DNA from: Nocardiopsis terrae
GTDB taxonomy: Bacteria > Actinomycetota > Actinomycetes > Streptosporangiales > Streptosporangiaceae
Assembly: GCF_014651695.1 (NCBI RefSeq)
Contig: NZ_BMXJ01000011.1
Span: 28,302 to 92,301, forward strand
Length of the DNA stretch: 64,000 nt
Direction: 5' to 3'
The notes under the pieces were generated by a model. That model saw only the letters and a list, made by a program, of their open reading frames with translations, did not search any database and was not told where the DNA came from. Shown here piece by piece: positions 52,959 to 61,765 of this stretch. The position numbers were made by a program, and so were the translations under genes. How positions within the stretch are numbered: position 1 is the first letter of the stretch; every line of letters begins with the position of its first letter.

Positions 52959-54773
52959 GTGCACGACATGTCCCAGCCCCGGCTCCTCGGCGGACGCTAC
53001 GAACTCGACACAGTGGTCGGGCGCGGCGGCATGGCCGAGGTACACCGCGCACGCGACCTGCGGCTCGACCGGCTCGTCGCGATCAAGACGCTCCGACACG
53101 ACCTGGCACGCGACCATATCTTCCAGGCGCGCTTCCGCCGGGAGGCGCAGTCGGCGGCGTCCCTCAACCACCCGGCGATCATCGCGGTCTACGACACCGG
53201 CGATGACATGGTCGACGGGGTGTCCCTCCCGTACATCGTCATGGAGTACGTGGACGGCCGCACGCTCAAGGAGCTCCTCGACGACGACCGCAAGCTGCTG
53301 CCGGAGCGTTCGGCGGAGCTGGTGGACGGCATCCTGAAGGCTCTCGAGTACAGCCATGACAACGGGATCGTGCACCGGGACATCAAGCCCGCGAACGTCA
53401 TGCTGACCCGGGGCGCCGACGTCAAGGTGATGGACTTCGGCATCGCCCGGTCGATGGACGACAACCAGGCGACGATGACCCAGACCTCCCAGGTCATCGG
53501 TACCGCGCAGTACCTCTCCCCGGAGCAGGCGCGCGGTGAGCGCGTGGATCCGCGCAGCGACATCTACTCCACCGGCTGTGTGCTCTACGAGCTGCTCACC
53601 GGGCGCCCGCCGTTCACCGGCGACTCCCCCGTTTCGATCGCCTACCAGCACGTCCGGGAGGACCCGGTCCCGCCCTCCGAGGTGGACCCGCAGGTCCCGG
53701 ACTGGCTGGAGGACGTCACCCTCCGGGCGATGACCAAGGACCGGGAGGAGCGGTACCAGAACGCCGCGGAGATGCGCGCCGACATCCAGCGCGGCCTGGC
53801 CGGGATGCCCACCCAGGCGGGCACCATGGCGATGGCCGCGGCGGGCGCGACCACCACGCTGCCGCCCGCGGACGACCGCCGGTACGACGACTACGACGAT
53901 TACGACGACGACTACCGGGACGACCGGAGGGGCGGCGGGGGCAAGACCGCCCTGTGGGTGCTCCTGGCGCTCGGCGTGATCGGCTCCATCGCCCTGGTCT
54001 TCTTCCTCATCAACGGCGGGTTCGGCGAAACCGAACCGGAGACGATGGCGATCCCCGACCTCGCGGGCAGTTCGCTCGCGGAGGCGGAGTCCGTGCTCAT
54101 CGAGGACGGCTTCGAGAACTACTACGACGAGGAGCGGGCCAGCGAGGACGTGGAGGAGGGGACGGTCATCGAGACCGACCCCGGGGCCGGCTCCGAGGTC
54201 GAGGCCACCGACCAGATCGTCATCTACGTCTCCTCCGGCCCCGGGGCGGTGGAGATCCCCGCGGTGGAGGGGCAGAACGAGTCCGAGGCGATGTCCGCGC
54301 TGACCGACGCCGGGTTCGAGAACGTCACCACCGAACGCAGGGCGAACGACAGCATCGCGGAGGACAGCGCCGTGGGCACGGACCCCTCCGCGGGCAACGA
54401 GGTCGACCCCTCCGAGGAGATCACGCTGATCATCTCCTCCGGCCCCGACCAGGTGGGGGTCCCGGACCTGCAGGGGATGACGCGTGAACAGGCCCAGTCC
54501 GCGCTGGACCAGGCGGGGCTGACCGCCCAGTTCCAGGAGCAGGAGACCGCTGACGCGCCCGAGGACACCGTGGTCGGCCAGTCCCCGGCCGCCGGCCAGA
54601 ACGTCAACCCCGACACCACGGTGACCGTGACGATCGCGGTGGCTCCGGCCGAGGAGCCCGAGGAGCCGGAGGAGCCGACCGACCCGGAGGAGCCGGAGGA
54701 GCCGACCGACCCGGAGGAGCCGGAGATTCCGCTGCCGCCGGGGGGCGACGACTTCGTCTTCTCCAGGCCCTGA
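52959..54773 (+). CDS. pknB: Ser/Thr protein kinase PknB with PASTA repeats
   Basis: 604 residues. The kinase domain (about 12-275) has VGRGGMAEV, Lys43, HRDIKPANV, DFG and an activation loop with several Thr (MTQTSQVIGTAQYLSPE). A membrane segment (about 325-350) precedes three PASTA repeats (from about 362, 430 and 500), one fewer than in M. tuberculosis PknB. The C-terminus has two EEPEEPTDP repeats. PASTA domains sense muropeptides. The start is GTG 52959 or ATG 52968. A strong terminator ends the operon. Confidence 0.95.
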   Translation: MHDMSQPRLLGGRYELDTVVGRGGMAEVHRARDLRLDRLVAIKTLRHDLARDHIFQARFRREAQSAASLNHPAIIAVYDTGDDMVDGVSLPYIVMEYVDGRTLKELLDDDRKLLPERSAELVDGILKALEYSHDNGIVHRDIKPANVMLTRGADVKVMDFGIARSMDDNQATMTQTSQVIGTAQYLSPEQARGERVDPRSDIYSTGCVLYELLTGRPPFTGDSPVSIAYQHVREDPVPPSEVDPQVPDWLEDVTLRAMTKDREERYQNAAEMRADIQRGLAGMPTQAGTMAMAAAGATTTLPPADDRRYDDYDDYDDDYRDDRRGGGGKTALWVLLALGVIGSIALVFFLINGGFGETEPETMAIPDLAGSSLAEAESVLIEDGFENYYDEERASEDVEEGTVIETDPGAGSEVEATDQIVIYVSSGPGAVEIPAVEGQNESEAMSALTDAGFENVTTERRANDSIAEDSAVGTDPSAGNEVDPSEEITLIISSGPDQVGVPDLQGMTREQAQSALDQAGLTAQFQEQETADAPEDTVVGQSPAAGQNVNPDTTVTVTIAVAPAEEPEEPEEPTDPEEPEEPTDPEEPEIPLPPGGDDFVFSRP

Positions 54774-54793
54774 CCCGACCAGCGGGAAGTGAC

Positions 54794-54829
54794 GGAGGCG
54801 GGGGCGCTCGACGGAGCGCCCCCGCCTCC
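54794..54829 (+). terminator. Terminator of the pknB operon
   Basis: GGAGGCGGGGGCGCTC and GAGCGCCCCCGCCTCC form a perfect 16-bp stem with a 4-base loop, 20 bases after the pknB stop. Confidence 0.85.
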
Positions 54830-54961
54830 GGGCTCTCCGGTGGAGGGCGGGTGCCCTCGAAGCCGTTGGGCTTTTGGAACCTCCCTCCGGTGACGGAGAC
54901 CCCACCCTGGGCGTAGACTGTGGTTTCATTCCGAACCGCCCCACCTCATGGAGCAGCGACC

Positions 54962-55216
54962 GTGCCCAAGTCCCGCAGCGATCGCAAGAAGAAGGCTGTC
55001 TACACTCCGCCTCCTTCCAAAGAGAAGCCGAAGGTCAGTCCGCGTTGGCTGGTGCCGACGATGCTGGGCTTCTTCATCGTGGGCATTCTCTGGATCGCGG
55101 TCTACTACATCGCGGGTTCCTACGTGCCCTTCATGCAGGACTGGCACAACTGGAACCTGCTGATCGGCTTCAGTGGGATCATCGTGGCCGTCGTCCTGTC
55201 CACGCGCTGGCACTGA
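54962..55216 (+). CDS. crgA: Cell division protein CrgA
   Basis: 84 residues beginning MPKSRSDRKKKAVYTPPP, with two membrane segments (about 30-52 and 62-80) and the conserved WYLVxxY-type region (PFMQDWHNWNLLIGF). CrgA bridges FtsZ and septal PBPs and modulates septation in actinobacteria. The GTG at 54962 follows GGAG; the in-frame extension is rejected. The pknB-crgA neighbourhood is standard. Confidence 0.94.
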   Translation: MPKSRSDRKKKAVYTPPPSKEKPKVSPRWLVPTMLGFFIVGILWIAVYYIAGSYVPFMQDWHNWNLLIGFSGIIVAVVLSTRWH

Positions 55217-55316
55217 CCGGTTTCTCCCGCCCCCGGGCGCGACGCCCCCTGTCGCACGCGGGGCCCGACAACGGCGTCAACGTCCCCTCCTGGGCGTTCG
55301 ACCAGCCTTGATCAGG

Positions 55317-55349
55317 TTTTCCACAGGGTTATCCACAGGCTGTGGGTAG
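55317..55349. promoter_or_regulatory. Three DnaA-box-like sites at 12-bp spacing
   Basis: TTTTCCACA (55317-55325), TTATCCACA (55329-55337) and the inverted TGTGGGTAG (55341-55349) start exactly 12 bp apart in the crgA-rhomboid gap. The middle one is a perfect consensus box. Confidence 0.55.
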
Positions 55350-55394
55350 CTCTGTTCGCGTACCCGAACACGGTTCCCGGATCTGCGGTCCGGG

Positions 55395-55437
55395 CATGGG
55401 GAAGGCCCCCGGAGACTCTCCGGGGGCCTTCCCCATG
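55395..55437. terminator. Bidirectional terminator between crgA and the rhomboid gene
   Basis: CATGGGGAAGGCCCCCGGA and TCCGGGGGCCTTCCCCATG form a 19-bp perfect stem with a 5-base loop between convergent genes. Confidence 0.8.
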
Positions 55438-55478
55438 CTTCTGCGGGCCGCTCAGGGGCTGAGGGCCGACGCGGGCCC

Positions 55479-56393
55479 TCAGGCCGGCATGGCCAGGGAC
55501 CACAGCGTCGGAGCCAGGAACACCAGGACCGCGAGCAGTCCCACGAACAGGGCGACCATGAGCGTGTGCACGAGCGTACGCCTGGCCGCCTGGTCCGAGC
55601 CGGTCGGCAGGTAGGCGAACACCGCGCCGACGGCCAGCCCCGCGACCAGACCGCCGATGTGGGCGGTCCAGGAGATCCCGGGGACCAGGAAGGTGATGCC
55701 CAGGTTGAGCGCCAGCAGGACCAGGATCATCCGCATGTCCAGCCGGAGGCGCCGACCGATCACGAAGACCGCCCCGAAGAGGGCGAAGATCGCCCCGGAG
55801 GCCCCCACCGAGAGCTGGGACGGGGCGAAGAGCAGGCTCATGACCGATCCGGACAGGGCCCCCACGACCCACAGGGCCAGGAAACGGCCGTGTCCGAGCC
55901 AGCGTTCCAGCTGCTGCCCCAGGAGGTACATCGCGTACCCGTTGAACAGCAGATGGAGGACCCCGCCGTGCAGGAAGGCCGCGGTGATCAGCCGGTACCA
56001 CTCGTTCTGTGCGAGGGCGGCGAACCCGTGCATGCCGAACACGGCTACCAGGGACGAGCGGCCAGCCTGGCCGACGGGGTCCGATGTGCCCAGCTGGAGT
56101 AGGAAGCCCACCACCATCATGCCCAGGATGGTCCAGGTCACGTACGGCTTCCGGACGACCCTGCCCCCGAAGGTGGTCCGTGCGGACCGCACCTTGCGAT
56201 TCCCCTCCGTCACGCACTCGGGGCACTGGAACCCGACCGACGCCTCGACCATGCAGTCGGGGCAGATCGGTCGTGAGCACCGGGTGCAGCTGACCCCGGT
56301 CTCGCGTCCGGTGTGCCGGTAACAGGTACGCGGCGCTCCCGACTCGGATCCGGGGCCGGACGGTGATCCGGGCGGAGGGGGAGATGCGGTCAT
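55479..56393 (-). CDS. Rhomboid family intramembrane serine protease
   Basis: 304 residues. A Cys/His zinc-finger head (CYRHTGRETGVSCTRCSRPICPDCM...CPEC) precedes six membrane segments with the rhomboid motifs GGVLHLLFN, the catalytic Ser in GASGAIFALFG and the catalytic His in SWTAHIGGLVAG. It cleaves membrane proteins; the substrate is unknown. Rhomboid next to cyclophilin next to crgA is the standard actinobacterial order. The cyclophilin gene lies 44 bases upstream on the same strand. Confidence 0.93.
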   Translation of the reverse strand: MTASPPPPGSPSGPGSESGAPRTCYRHTGRETGVSCTRCSRPICPDCMVEASVGFQCPECVTEGNRKVRSARTTFGGRVVRKPYVTWTILGMMVVGFLLQLGTSDPVGQAGRSSLVAVFGMHGFAALAQNEWYRLITAAFLHGGVLHLLFNGYAMYLLGQQLERWLGHGRFLALWVVGALSGSVMSLLFAPSQLSVGASGAIFALFGAVFVIGRRLRLDMRMILVLLALNLGITFLVPGISWTAHIGGLVAGLAVGAVFAYLPTGSDQAARRTLVHTLMVALFVGLLAVLVFLAPTLWSLAMPA

Positions 56394-56437
56394 CGGCGGG
56401 TCTTCACTCCTTGGGTCTCACCGCTGGCATGTCCGCC

Positions 56438-56962
56438 CTAGCGGTCGATCTCGATGCTGTTGATCACCACGTCCTCGCGGGGACGGTCCTGCGCGTCGGT
56501 CGCGACCTTGGTGATCGCGGTGACGACGTCACTGCCCTCGACGACCTCGCCGAAGATGGTGTGGCGGCCGTCGAGCCAGTACGGCTCACCGACGGTGATG
56601 AAGAACTGCGAGCCGTTCGTGCCCGGGCCGGCGTTGGCCATGGCCAACAGGAACGGGCGGTCGAAGCGCAGGCTCGGGTGGATCTCGTCGTCGAAGGTGT
56701 AGCCGGGGCCGCCGCGACCGGTGCCCAGCGGGTCCCCGCCCTGGACCATGAAGCCGTCGATGACACGGTGGAAGATCGTGCCCTCGTAAAGGCTGCTGTT
56801 GGACGGCTTGCCCGTGGTGGGGTCCATCCACTGCTTGGAGCCGTCGGCCAGCCCGATGAAGTTGGCGACCGTCTCGGGCGCCTGCTCCTCGAAGAGCTTG
56901 ACAACGATGGTTCCCTTGGAGGTGTTCAGCCGCGCGGTGGGCTGCCCCTTGGAGTCCGACAC
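56438..56962 (-). CDS. ppiA: Cyclophilin-type peptidyl-prolyl isomerase
   Basis: 174 residues, a single cyclophilin domain without signal peptide, so cytoplasmic. Active-site landmarks are FHRVIDGFMVQGGDP with the catalytic Arg, ANAGPGTNGSQFFITV and the W/H-containing EPYWLDGRHTIFGEV. It speeds proline isomerisation during folding. The GTG at 56962 starts the protein. It probably forms an operon with the rhomboid gene. Confidence 0.95.
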   Translation of the reverse strand: MSDSKGQPTARLNTSKGTIVVKLFEEQAPETVANFIGLADGSKQWMDPTTGKPSNSSLYEGTIFHRVIDGFMVQGGDPLGTGRGGPGYTFDDEIHPSLRFDRPFLLAMANAGPGTNGSQFFITVGEPYWLDGRHTIFGEVVEGSDVVTAITKVATDAQDRPREDVVINSIEIDR

Positions 56963-57263
56963 CTCAGTGCCTTTCGGTCGAGTGAGATTACGTGCTCACG
57001 TTACCCTTCCGTCCACCGCGTTTTGCCTGAACCCGTCCGTCGGCGGACGGTATCGCCGCCGGGCCGGCTTCGGGAAGGCCTTACCGAAGTCACCCGGGGA
57101 CTGCCGGTGTCGAAACGTAGATCACAGACGCAGAGGACGTAAGTTGAGATAACACCCGGATCACGGGGAAGGACGACGAGAAGCCGCCCATCGTGGCCGT
57201 TGCGTTTTGGCCACCGGGTGGTGGGACCGTACGAACCGGTGAACGATCGAAGGAGCTGACGAC
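56963..57263. other. Divergent promoter region, ppiA and DUF5324-like gene
   Basis: No gene is supported. It holds the promoters of the two divergent genes; no strong repeat is seen. Confidence 0.4.
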
Positions 57264-57854
57264 GTGCCTATCACTGCCAAGCGTCGCAAGGCACGCAAGG
57301 AGGCGGAGGCGACCCTCGCCCGCCTGCAGGACCTTGCCAAGGAACAGGCCGACCGGGTCGGCCCGTACGCCGACCAGGCGCGGGACCAGGCAGCCATCAA
57401 GCTCTTCCAGGCGCGTGGTTGGACCGCCCCCCGTCTGGAGACCGCGGCACTGCGGGTCGAGGACACCGTGGCGCCCCGGGTGGCGGAGATGCTGACCACC
57501 GCCGCGCAGAGGATCGACCCGAACCCGGGTCGCCGAGGTCTGCGGCTGTTCCGCGGCGGGAACCGCCGTATCCCCCGCGGGGTCCTGATCGGCGGCGCCG
57601 CCGTGGTCGGCGGTGTGGTCGTGTACTCGCTCATCCGCATGCGCCAGGCCTCCCAGGACGCCGAGTGGCAGGAACACCTGGACCAGGCCCGCGAACAGGT
57701 TCGCGAGACCCGCGAGAACCTGGAGGAGAAGGCCTCGGACGTCGCTGACAGCGCGGCCGAGACCGCAAAGGCCACCAAGTCCAAGGCGAAGGAGACGGCG
57801 CGTGCCGCCACGGGTAAGGGCAGCGCGCAGGAAGACGGGCGCTCCGGGCGCTGA
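57264..57854 (+). CDS. DUF5324-like membrane protein
   Basis: 196 residues. An N-terminal coiled-coil helix rich in Ala/Arg/Glu (KARKEAEATLARLQDLAKEQADRVGPYADQ), one membrane segment (about 107-125), and a second long amphipathic helix (DAEWQEHLDQAREQVRETRENLEEKASDVADSAAETAKATK). Streptomyces proteins at this place beside ppiA/crgA are labelled DUF5324. The function is unknown; the apolipophorin-like helices suggest membrane contact. GGAGC precedes the GTG. Confidence 0.8.
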   Translation: MPITAKRRKARKEAEATLARLQDLAKEQADRVGPYADQARDQAAIKLFQARGWTAPRLETAALRVEDTVAPRVAEMLTTAAQRIDPNPGRRGLRLFRGGNRRIPRGVLIGGAAVVGGVVVYSLIRMRQASQDAEWQEHLDQAREQVRETRENLEEKASDVADSAAETAKATKSKAKETARAATGKGSAQEDGRSGR

Positions 57855-57980
57855 GGTCACCCTCCCGGTGCGGACACACCCTCTCCGGGAGGGCCCCGCC
57901 GGGCCGGGTGGGAACGCCGCCCGGCCCCGCCAGCTGGCAGGGACAGCCGTCCCTGCTCATTGCCCCGCCGGTGGCCCCTG

Positions 57981-58640
57981 CTAGTCGTCCTTGATGATGC
58001 GGTAGACCAGCGGGTACTTCCAGCTCCGACCCATCATGCTGGCGACGGTCGCGATGATCGGCATGACGAACCATCCGACGGCGATACCGATCAGGGCGAG
58101 GATCGGAACGACCAACCAGAAGAGCAGGCCGCTCACGATCGCGCCGATGAAGCAGAAGAGCTGGAAGTTGAGCGCCTCCATGGCCTGGCGCCGCAGGTAG
58201 GGCGACAGGTCCCCGCTGACGATCAGTAGGAGCAGCGGGGTGAGGAAGGGCATGTAGAACACGGAGAGGTGCCCCGCCGCGGCCGCCACCTTCTCCACGG
58301 GGTTGTCCGTGGTCGGCCCCGCGGAGCCCTTCCCCTCGCCCTGGGTCCGGCCCCCGTTCTGGTGGGACACGCTCGGGGTGCTCCCGGTCCCCCCTGGGGA
58401 GACCTGGACCCCGAGGTCCTCGGTGAGGGGGACGAGCTCGGAACTGACCTTGGCCCTCATGGCCTGGTCGAGCCGTTCCCCGAACTCGTCATCGTCCAGC
58501 TGCCCCTGCGAGTAGGCCTCACGGAGCACGTCGGCCACCGCGTCCCTGTCCGCGTGGGTGAGCCGGAGCTGTGTTCGGGGGACGGGGCTCTGATCCCACG
58601 GGTACCGCTTCTGCGGATTCTGAGGGTTCTGCACAGCCAT
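57981..58640 (-). CDS. DUF1707/DUF4870 membrane protein
   Basis: 219 residues. The N-terminal DUF1707 (RLTHADRDAVADVLREAYSQGQLDDDEFGERLDQAMRAKVSSELVPLTEDL) is a short helical SHOCT-like domain. A Gly/Ser linker (95-125) leads to a Tic20-like DUF4870 domain with three to four membrane helices (GHLSVFYMPFLTPLLLLIV...). The function is unknown. GGGAGTGGGG precedes the ATG at 58640. Confidence 0.87.
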   Translation of the reverse strand: MAVQNPQNPQKRYPWDQSPVPRTQLRLTHADRDAVADVLREAYSQGQLDDDEFGERLDQAMRAKVSSELVPLTEDLGVQVSPGGTGSTPSVSHQNGGRTQGEGKGSAGPTTDNPVEKVAAAAGHLSVFYMPFLTPLLLLIVSGDLSPYLRRQAMEALNFQLFCFIGAIVSGLLFWLVVPILALIGIAVGWFVMPIIATVASMMGRSWKYPLVYRIIKDD

Positions 58641-58761
58641 CCCCACTCCCAACGCGCTTTGCCGGACGCGGCCGTACGAGGATGGCCACGCCCTCCTCCC
58701 ATGATGCGGCAAAACGGCGTGTGCGGATATGGGGGGCGTCCCTGATCCTTCCCTGATCCGA

Positions 58762-58783
58762 CCCTCCTCCCGAAGGAGGAGGG
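58762..58783 (-). terminator. Terminator of wblA
   Basis: CCCTCCTCC and GGAGGAGGG form a 9-bp stem with a CGAA loop, about 115 bases after the wblA stop. Confidence 0.65.
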
Positions 58784-58899
58784 CGGCATCGACTTTGGTC
58801 GGGACGCGCTGTGCACCCCCGCGCCGTCACGGTCTGACGCGAACATCCTCGCATCCGGCCCCCCGGCCGCCCGGGCTCCCCTCCCTGGCGGCCGCCCCG

Positions 58900-59229
58900 T
58901 CACTGACGGGCGACGACAGGCACCCCGGACCGTACCGGCTCCTCCTGGGCGTGTTCCTCCTCATAGTGTCGTTCGGCGCTGGTGAGCAGTTCGTACCAGC
59001 TGGTGACGTCCTTGCGCCGGCGCAGCAGGGCGCGACGCTCCCGTTCGGTCATGCCTCCCCAGACACCGAACTCGATCCGGCTGTCCAGCGCCTCCGCCAG
59101 GCACTGGGTACGGACCGGGCAGCCCCTACAGATCAGCTTGGCGCGGTTCTGCGCGGCGCCCTGTACGAACAGGGCGTCGGGGTCGATTTCGCGGCACTTG
59201 GCACGAGCCGCCATCTTCTCGTTCCACAT
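58900..59229 (-). CDS. wblA: WhiB-family iron-sulfur regulator WblA
   Basis: 109 residues with the four cluster Cys (12, 34, 37, 43), the FVQGAAQNRAK segment, the GVWGGMTERERRALLRRR DNA-binding turn and the WYELLTSAERHYE end. This pattern fits WblA of Streptomyces (WhiB4 in mycobacteria), which represses antibiotic production and promotes development and oxidative-stress control. The gene is preceded by more than 1 kb without other genes, AT-rich in its proximal half, fitting complex regulation. Confidence 0.92.
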   Translation of the reverse strand: MWNEKMAARAKCREIDPDALFVQGAAQNRAKLICRGCPVRTQCLAEALDSRIEFGVWGGMTERERRALLRRRKDVTSWYELLTSAERHYEEEHAQEEPVRSGVPVVARQ

Positions 59230-60390
59230 GTTGCCCCACTCCCAAGATCAGCATGTGTGGTGATCGGAACCCACCGGCCGGCACGGCCGTCGGTGGACGA
59301 GGAACAGCTGGCCGATGCGAGGACGGTGCACGAAGCCGGGCGGGGGGCCGCGCGGCTCGCCTTCGGGGGTCGATCGTTTCGGCGCGCTGTGTTCCTCGTT
59401 GTCGTTGGTGTCGAAACTACGGATCGTCCGAGTTCACCAACAGGCCCCAAGAGGCCTATTTCTCATATGGCCCAGTAGGACCATTGCTTCTTGGGGAAGT
59501 GTCATCATACACACACGGAGAGTCACTGCATGTGATACAGGCACCCCCTGGCAATCACAATGAAAGGTCGGTCTCAGACCATTCCCTGGAAACCGTGATG
59601 ACCTGCGGCTTCACGTCATCCCATGAGCCACTGACCCCACGGCGACAGGCTCGACCGGACTGGGGGATCTGCGACCGAACCCACCCGATCGGGCTATGCG
59701 GACCCCCCGGGCGGACACACTGGGCAACACCACAGATCACCCATTTCCCACCCACACGGCCAGAAACAGAACTACCGTTTAGTAACCTAAGAAAATTTTC
59801 CTGATTCGACCAGGAGAGTCCTTATGAACCTGGTCAAATAGCCCAACTTATGGATTTTCACACGAATACTTCATAGGACGTGATTCCAGACGCACGTGCT
59901 CCGGGGCCCGCAGGGGCAGAGGGCAGGGGCCGGGGCCTGCTGGGACAGGATGCGCCGTGCGGGGCTCGGACGGACGGTGGCGCCTCCGCCGGAGCACAGG
60001 CCGCACCAGGGATTCGGTGGCTCCGGGAGGGCCAACCACACCAGAGGGCTGGGCGCCAGGAAGGCCGGCGGCACCAGGGAGGCCAGTAGCACCCCCTCCG
60101 GAACCGGGTGCGCCCCCTTGCCCTCCGCGCGCTTGCCGGGCGCTGTCCGCGCGACTCACGGCCGAGCAGAGGCCCGGCCGCCGCTCCGCCGCCCCGCTGA
60201 AAAGCCGTGGAGCGGGGAGGCGGTAGAGGCTTGGGGTTGGGGGCGGAACCAGGGGTTGGGGAGGCCGTGGAGGCGGTGGCCCGGGACCGGCCTCCCCGAA
60301 CACGTACCGGAAGCTGGAAACGCGTAACGGGGACCCCCGAAGGAGTCCCCGCACGCTATGACGCTATGTCTGATCTGCTGTTTTCCTGTG
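59230..60390. other. Long non-coding region upstream of wblA
   Basis: No gene is supported in about 1.16 kb. Positions 59370-59870 are distinctly AT-richer than the surroundings and hold a GACCAGG-N14-CCTGGTC dyad (59808-59835). The rest is GC-rich with no coding signature. A GGGGAC/GTCCCC hairpin near 60325-60348 probably terminates tRNA-Ala. This is likely the regulatory upstream of wblA. Confidence 0.5.
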
Positions 60391-60463
60391 TGGAGCCAAG
60401 GGGAGTCGAACCCCTGACCTCCGGTATGCAAAACCGGCGCTCTGCCAGCTGAGCTATGGCCCC
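60391..60463 (-). tRNA. tRNA-Ala(TGC)
   Basis: 73 bases. The acceptor stem GGGGCCA pairs with TGGCTCC, the anticodon loop is TTTGCAT (anticodon TGC), and the T arm is GGTTCGACTCC. The discriminator is A with no CCA encoded. Confidence 0.94.
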
Positions 60464-60730
60464 GTGAACCCGGGTCTGAGCCCGGTTCACTTGCAGAGCA
60501 TACCCGCATCGGAAGCGGTCCCGGTCACGGAGCCAGAAGAACCCGGGGTCCGGGGGTTGACCAGGGACCGGACACAGCACAAAGCCGTGGGTCGCACCAC
60601 GGGATTGTCGGCCCACCCACGTCTTCGTGTCACTCTGAAACGGACACGCGGTGACACACGCAGGTGTACACCGTCGACCCGTTCATGGAAACCTCCCGGC
60701 CCCCTGACGGCGGCCGAATGGACCCGCTGA

Positions 60731-60853
60731 TCAGCTCTCGCTGGCCGCGGTGGCTTCCGTCCACAGGTCGAGCTCGGCACGGTCCGCCTGGATCTTGCGG
60801 TAGACGGCGAAAGCCCCGAGGGCCACCAGCGCCAGAACGATGATCTTCTTCAC
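60731..60853 (-). CDS. DLW-39 family small protein
   Basis: 40 residues, MKKIIVLALVALGAFAVYRK followed by IQADRAELDLWTEATAASES, with one membrane helix and the DLW motif that names the family. The gene lies near tRNA-Ala, its usual neighbourhood around gyrA in actinobacteria. GTG start with AAAGGG about ten bases before. It is a probable single-pass membrane protein of unknown role. Confidence 0.9.
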   Translation of the reverse strand: MKKIIVLALVALGAFAVYRKIQADRAELDLWTEATAASES

Positions 60854-61048
60854 TGTCCGGACCCTTTCTCTGTTGGAAAACCGGTCGTACACACGGGCAC
60901 CCGCCCTGGGGCGAGGGCTCCGCGGGCAACTTTATGAGGTTGTCACCTAGCAGACTAGCAAGCCACCGCGGGCGGTCCCTGCCACAGAGGACCGATTCGC
61001 ACCGGCTTCTTCCTCCGTTCCGCCCCGAGACGGCCCTACTCGGTCAGG

Positions 61049-61765
61049 TCATCTGCCCCCGGAGGTAGCCTCGACGTAGGCGAGGTCGGCCTCGTCCTCC
61101 TCGAACTCCAGGATCGAGAAGGGGCCCGCCAGGCCCGCGTGCGGACCGGCGGAGGTCGGCAGAAGCCGGACCGTCACGCGCTCGGTGTCGGCGGCCAGCT
61201 CCACGAGCCTGGTGGCCTGGCCGCGCAGCAGCCCCAGATCGGCTGAGACGCGTTGGAGGGCGTCCTCCTCCACGACGGCGTGGTAGCGGACCGAGGAGCC
61301 GTGGTCGAGGAGCTCCTGGCGTTTCAGGTAGGCAGCGACCATACGCTCGACGGCATCCTCCCCGTAGCCGAGAGAACGCGCCAGGGTCGCGGTGTAGTCG
61401 GGTGTCTGGAGGAGGTCGGGAACTAGAATGCCCGCGTAGGTCCGCACGGAAACCGCTCCGGCCTCGTTGCCCACGTAGGCGGAGGAGAGGACGTCCTCGT
61501 ACTCGGTCCACCAGGGCCGCAGCCTCGATTCGCGGACAAGCGTCAGAACGGCCTCGCGCTGTCCTCCCGTGACCCCGTACAACCGCAGCAGCGCGGAGAT
61601 CTCCATCACCGACGGCCACTTGCGGATACCCGTCTCGATGTGGCCTAGTTTCGCCGGAGACCACTCCAGCTCCTCCGCCACGTCGTTGAGGGTCATACCC
61701 GCCTGCACACGGCGGCGGCGGAGTTCGGCGGACAGTCGCCGCCGACGGACCGTGGGGCTGGTCAT
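61049..61765 (-). CDS. XRE-family regulator with DUF5753 domain
   Basis: 238 residues. The N-terminal helix-turn-helix (AELRRRRVQAGMTLNDVAEELEWSPAKLGHIETG) is followed by the DUF5753 domain (RPWWTEYEDVLSSAYVGNEAGAVSVRTYAGILVPDLLQTPDYT...). Actinobacteria encode many such pairs, usually with a DUF397 partner; none is adjacent. Two tandem CATCTAG heptamers (61819-61832) lie about 55 bases upstream. The ATG at 61765 is preferred to a longer frame. Confidence 0.88.
   Translation of the reverse strand: MTSPTVRRRRLSAELRRRRVQAGMTLNDVAEELEWSPAKLGHIETGIRKWPSVMEISALLRLYGVTGGQREAVLTLVRESRLRPWWTEYEDVLSSAYVGNEAGAVSVRTYAGILVPDLLQTPDYTATLARSLGYGEDAVERMVAAYLKRQELLDHGSSVRYHAVVEEDALQRVSADLGLLRGQATRLVELAADTERVTVRLLPTSAGPHAGLAGPFSILEFEEDEADLAYVEATSGGR

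Noticed and set aside
59848..60354. 168-residue minus-strand frame upstream of wblA
   Set aside because: Pro/Arg/Gly-rich, no start signal, no domain; composition fits non-coding GC-rich DNA.
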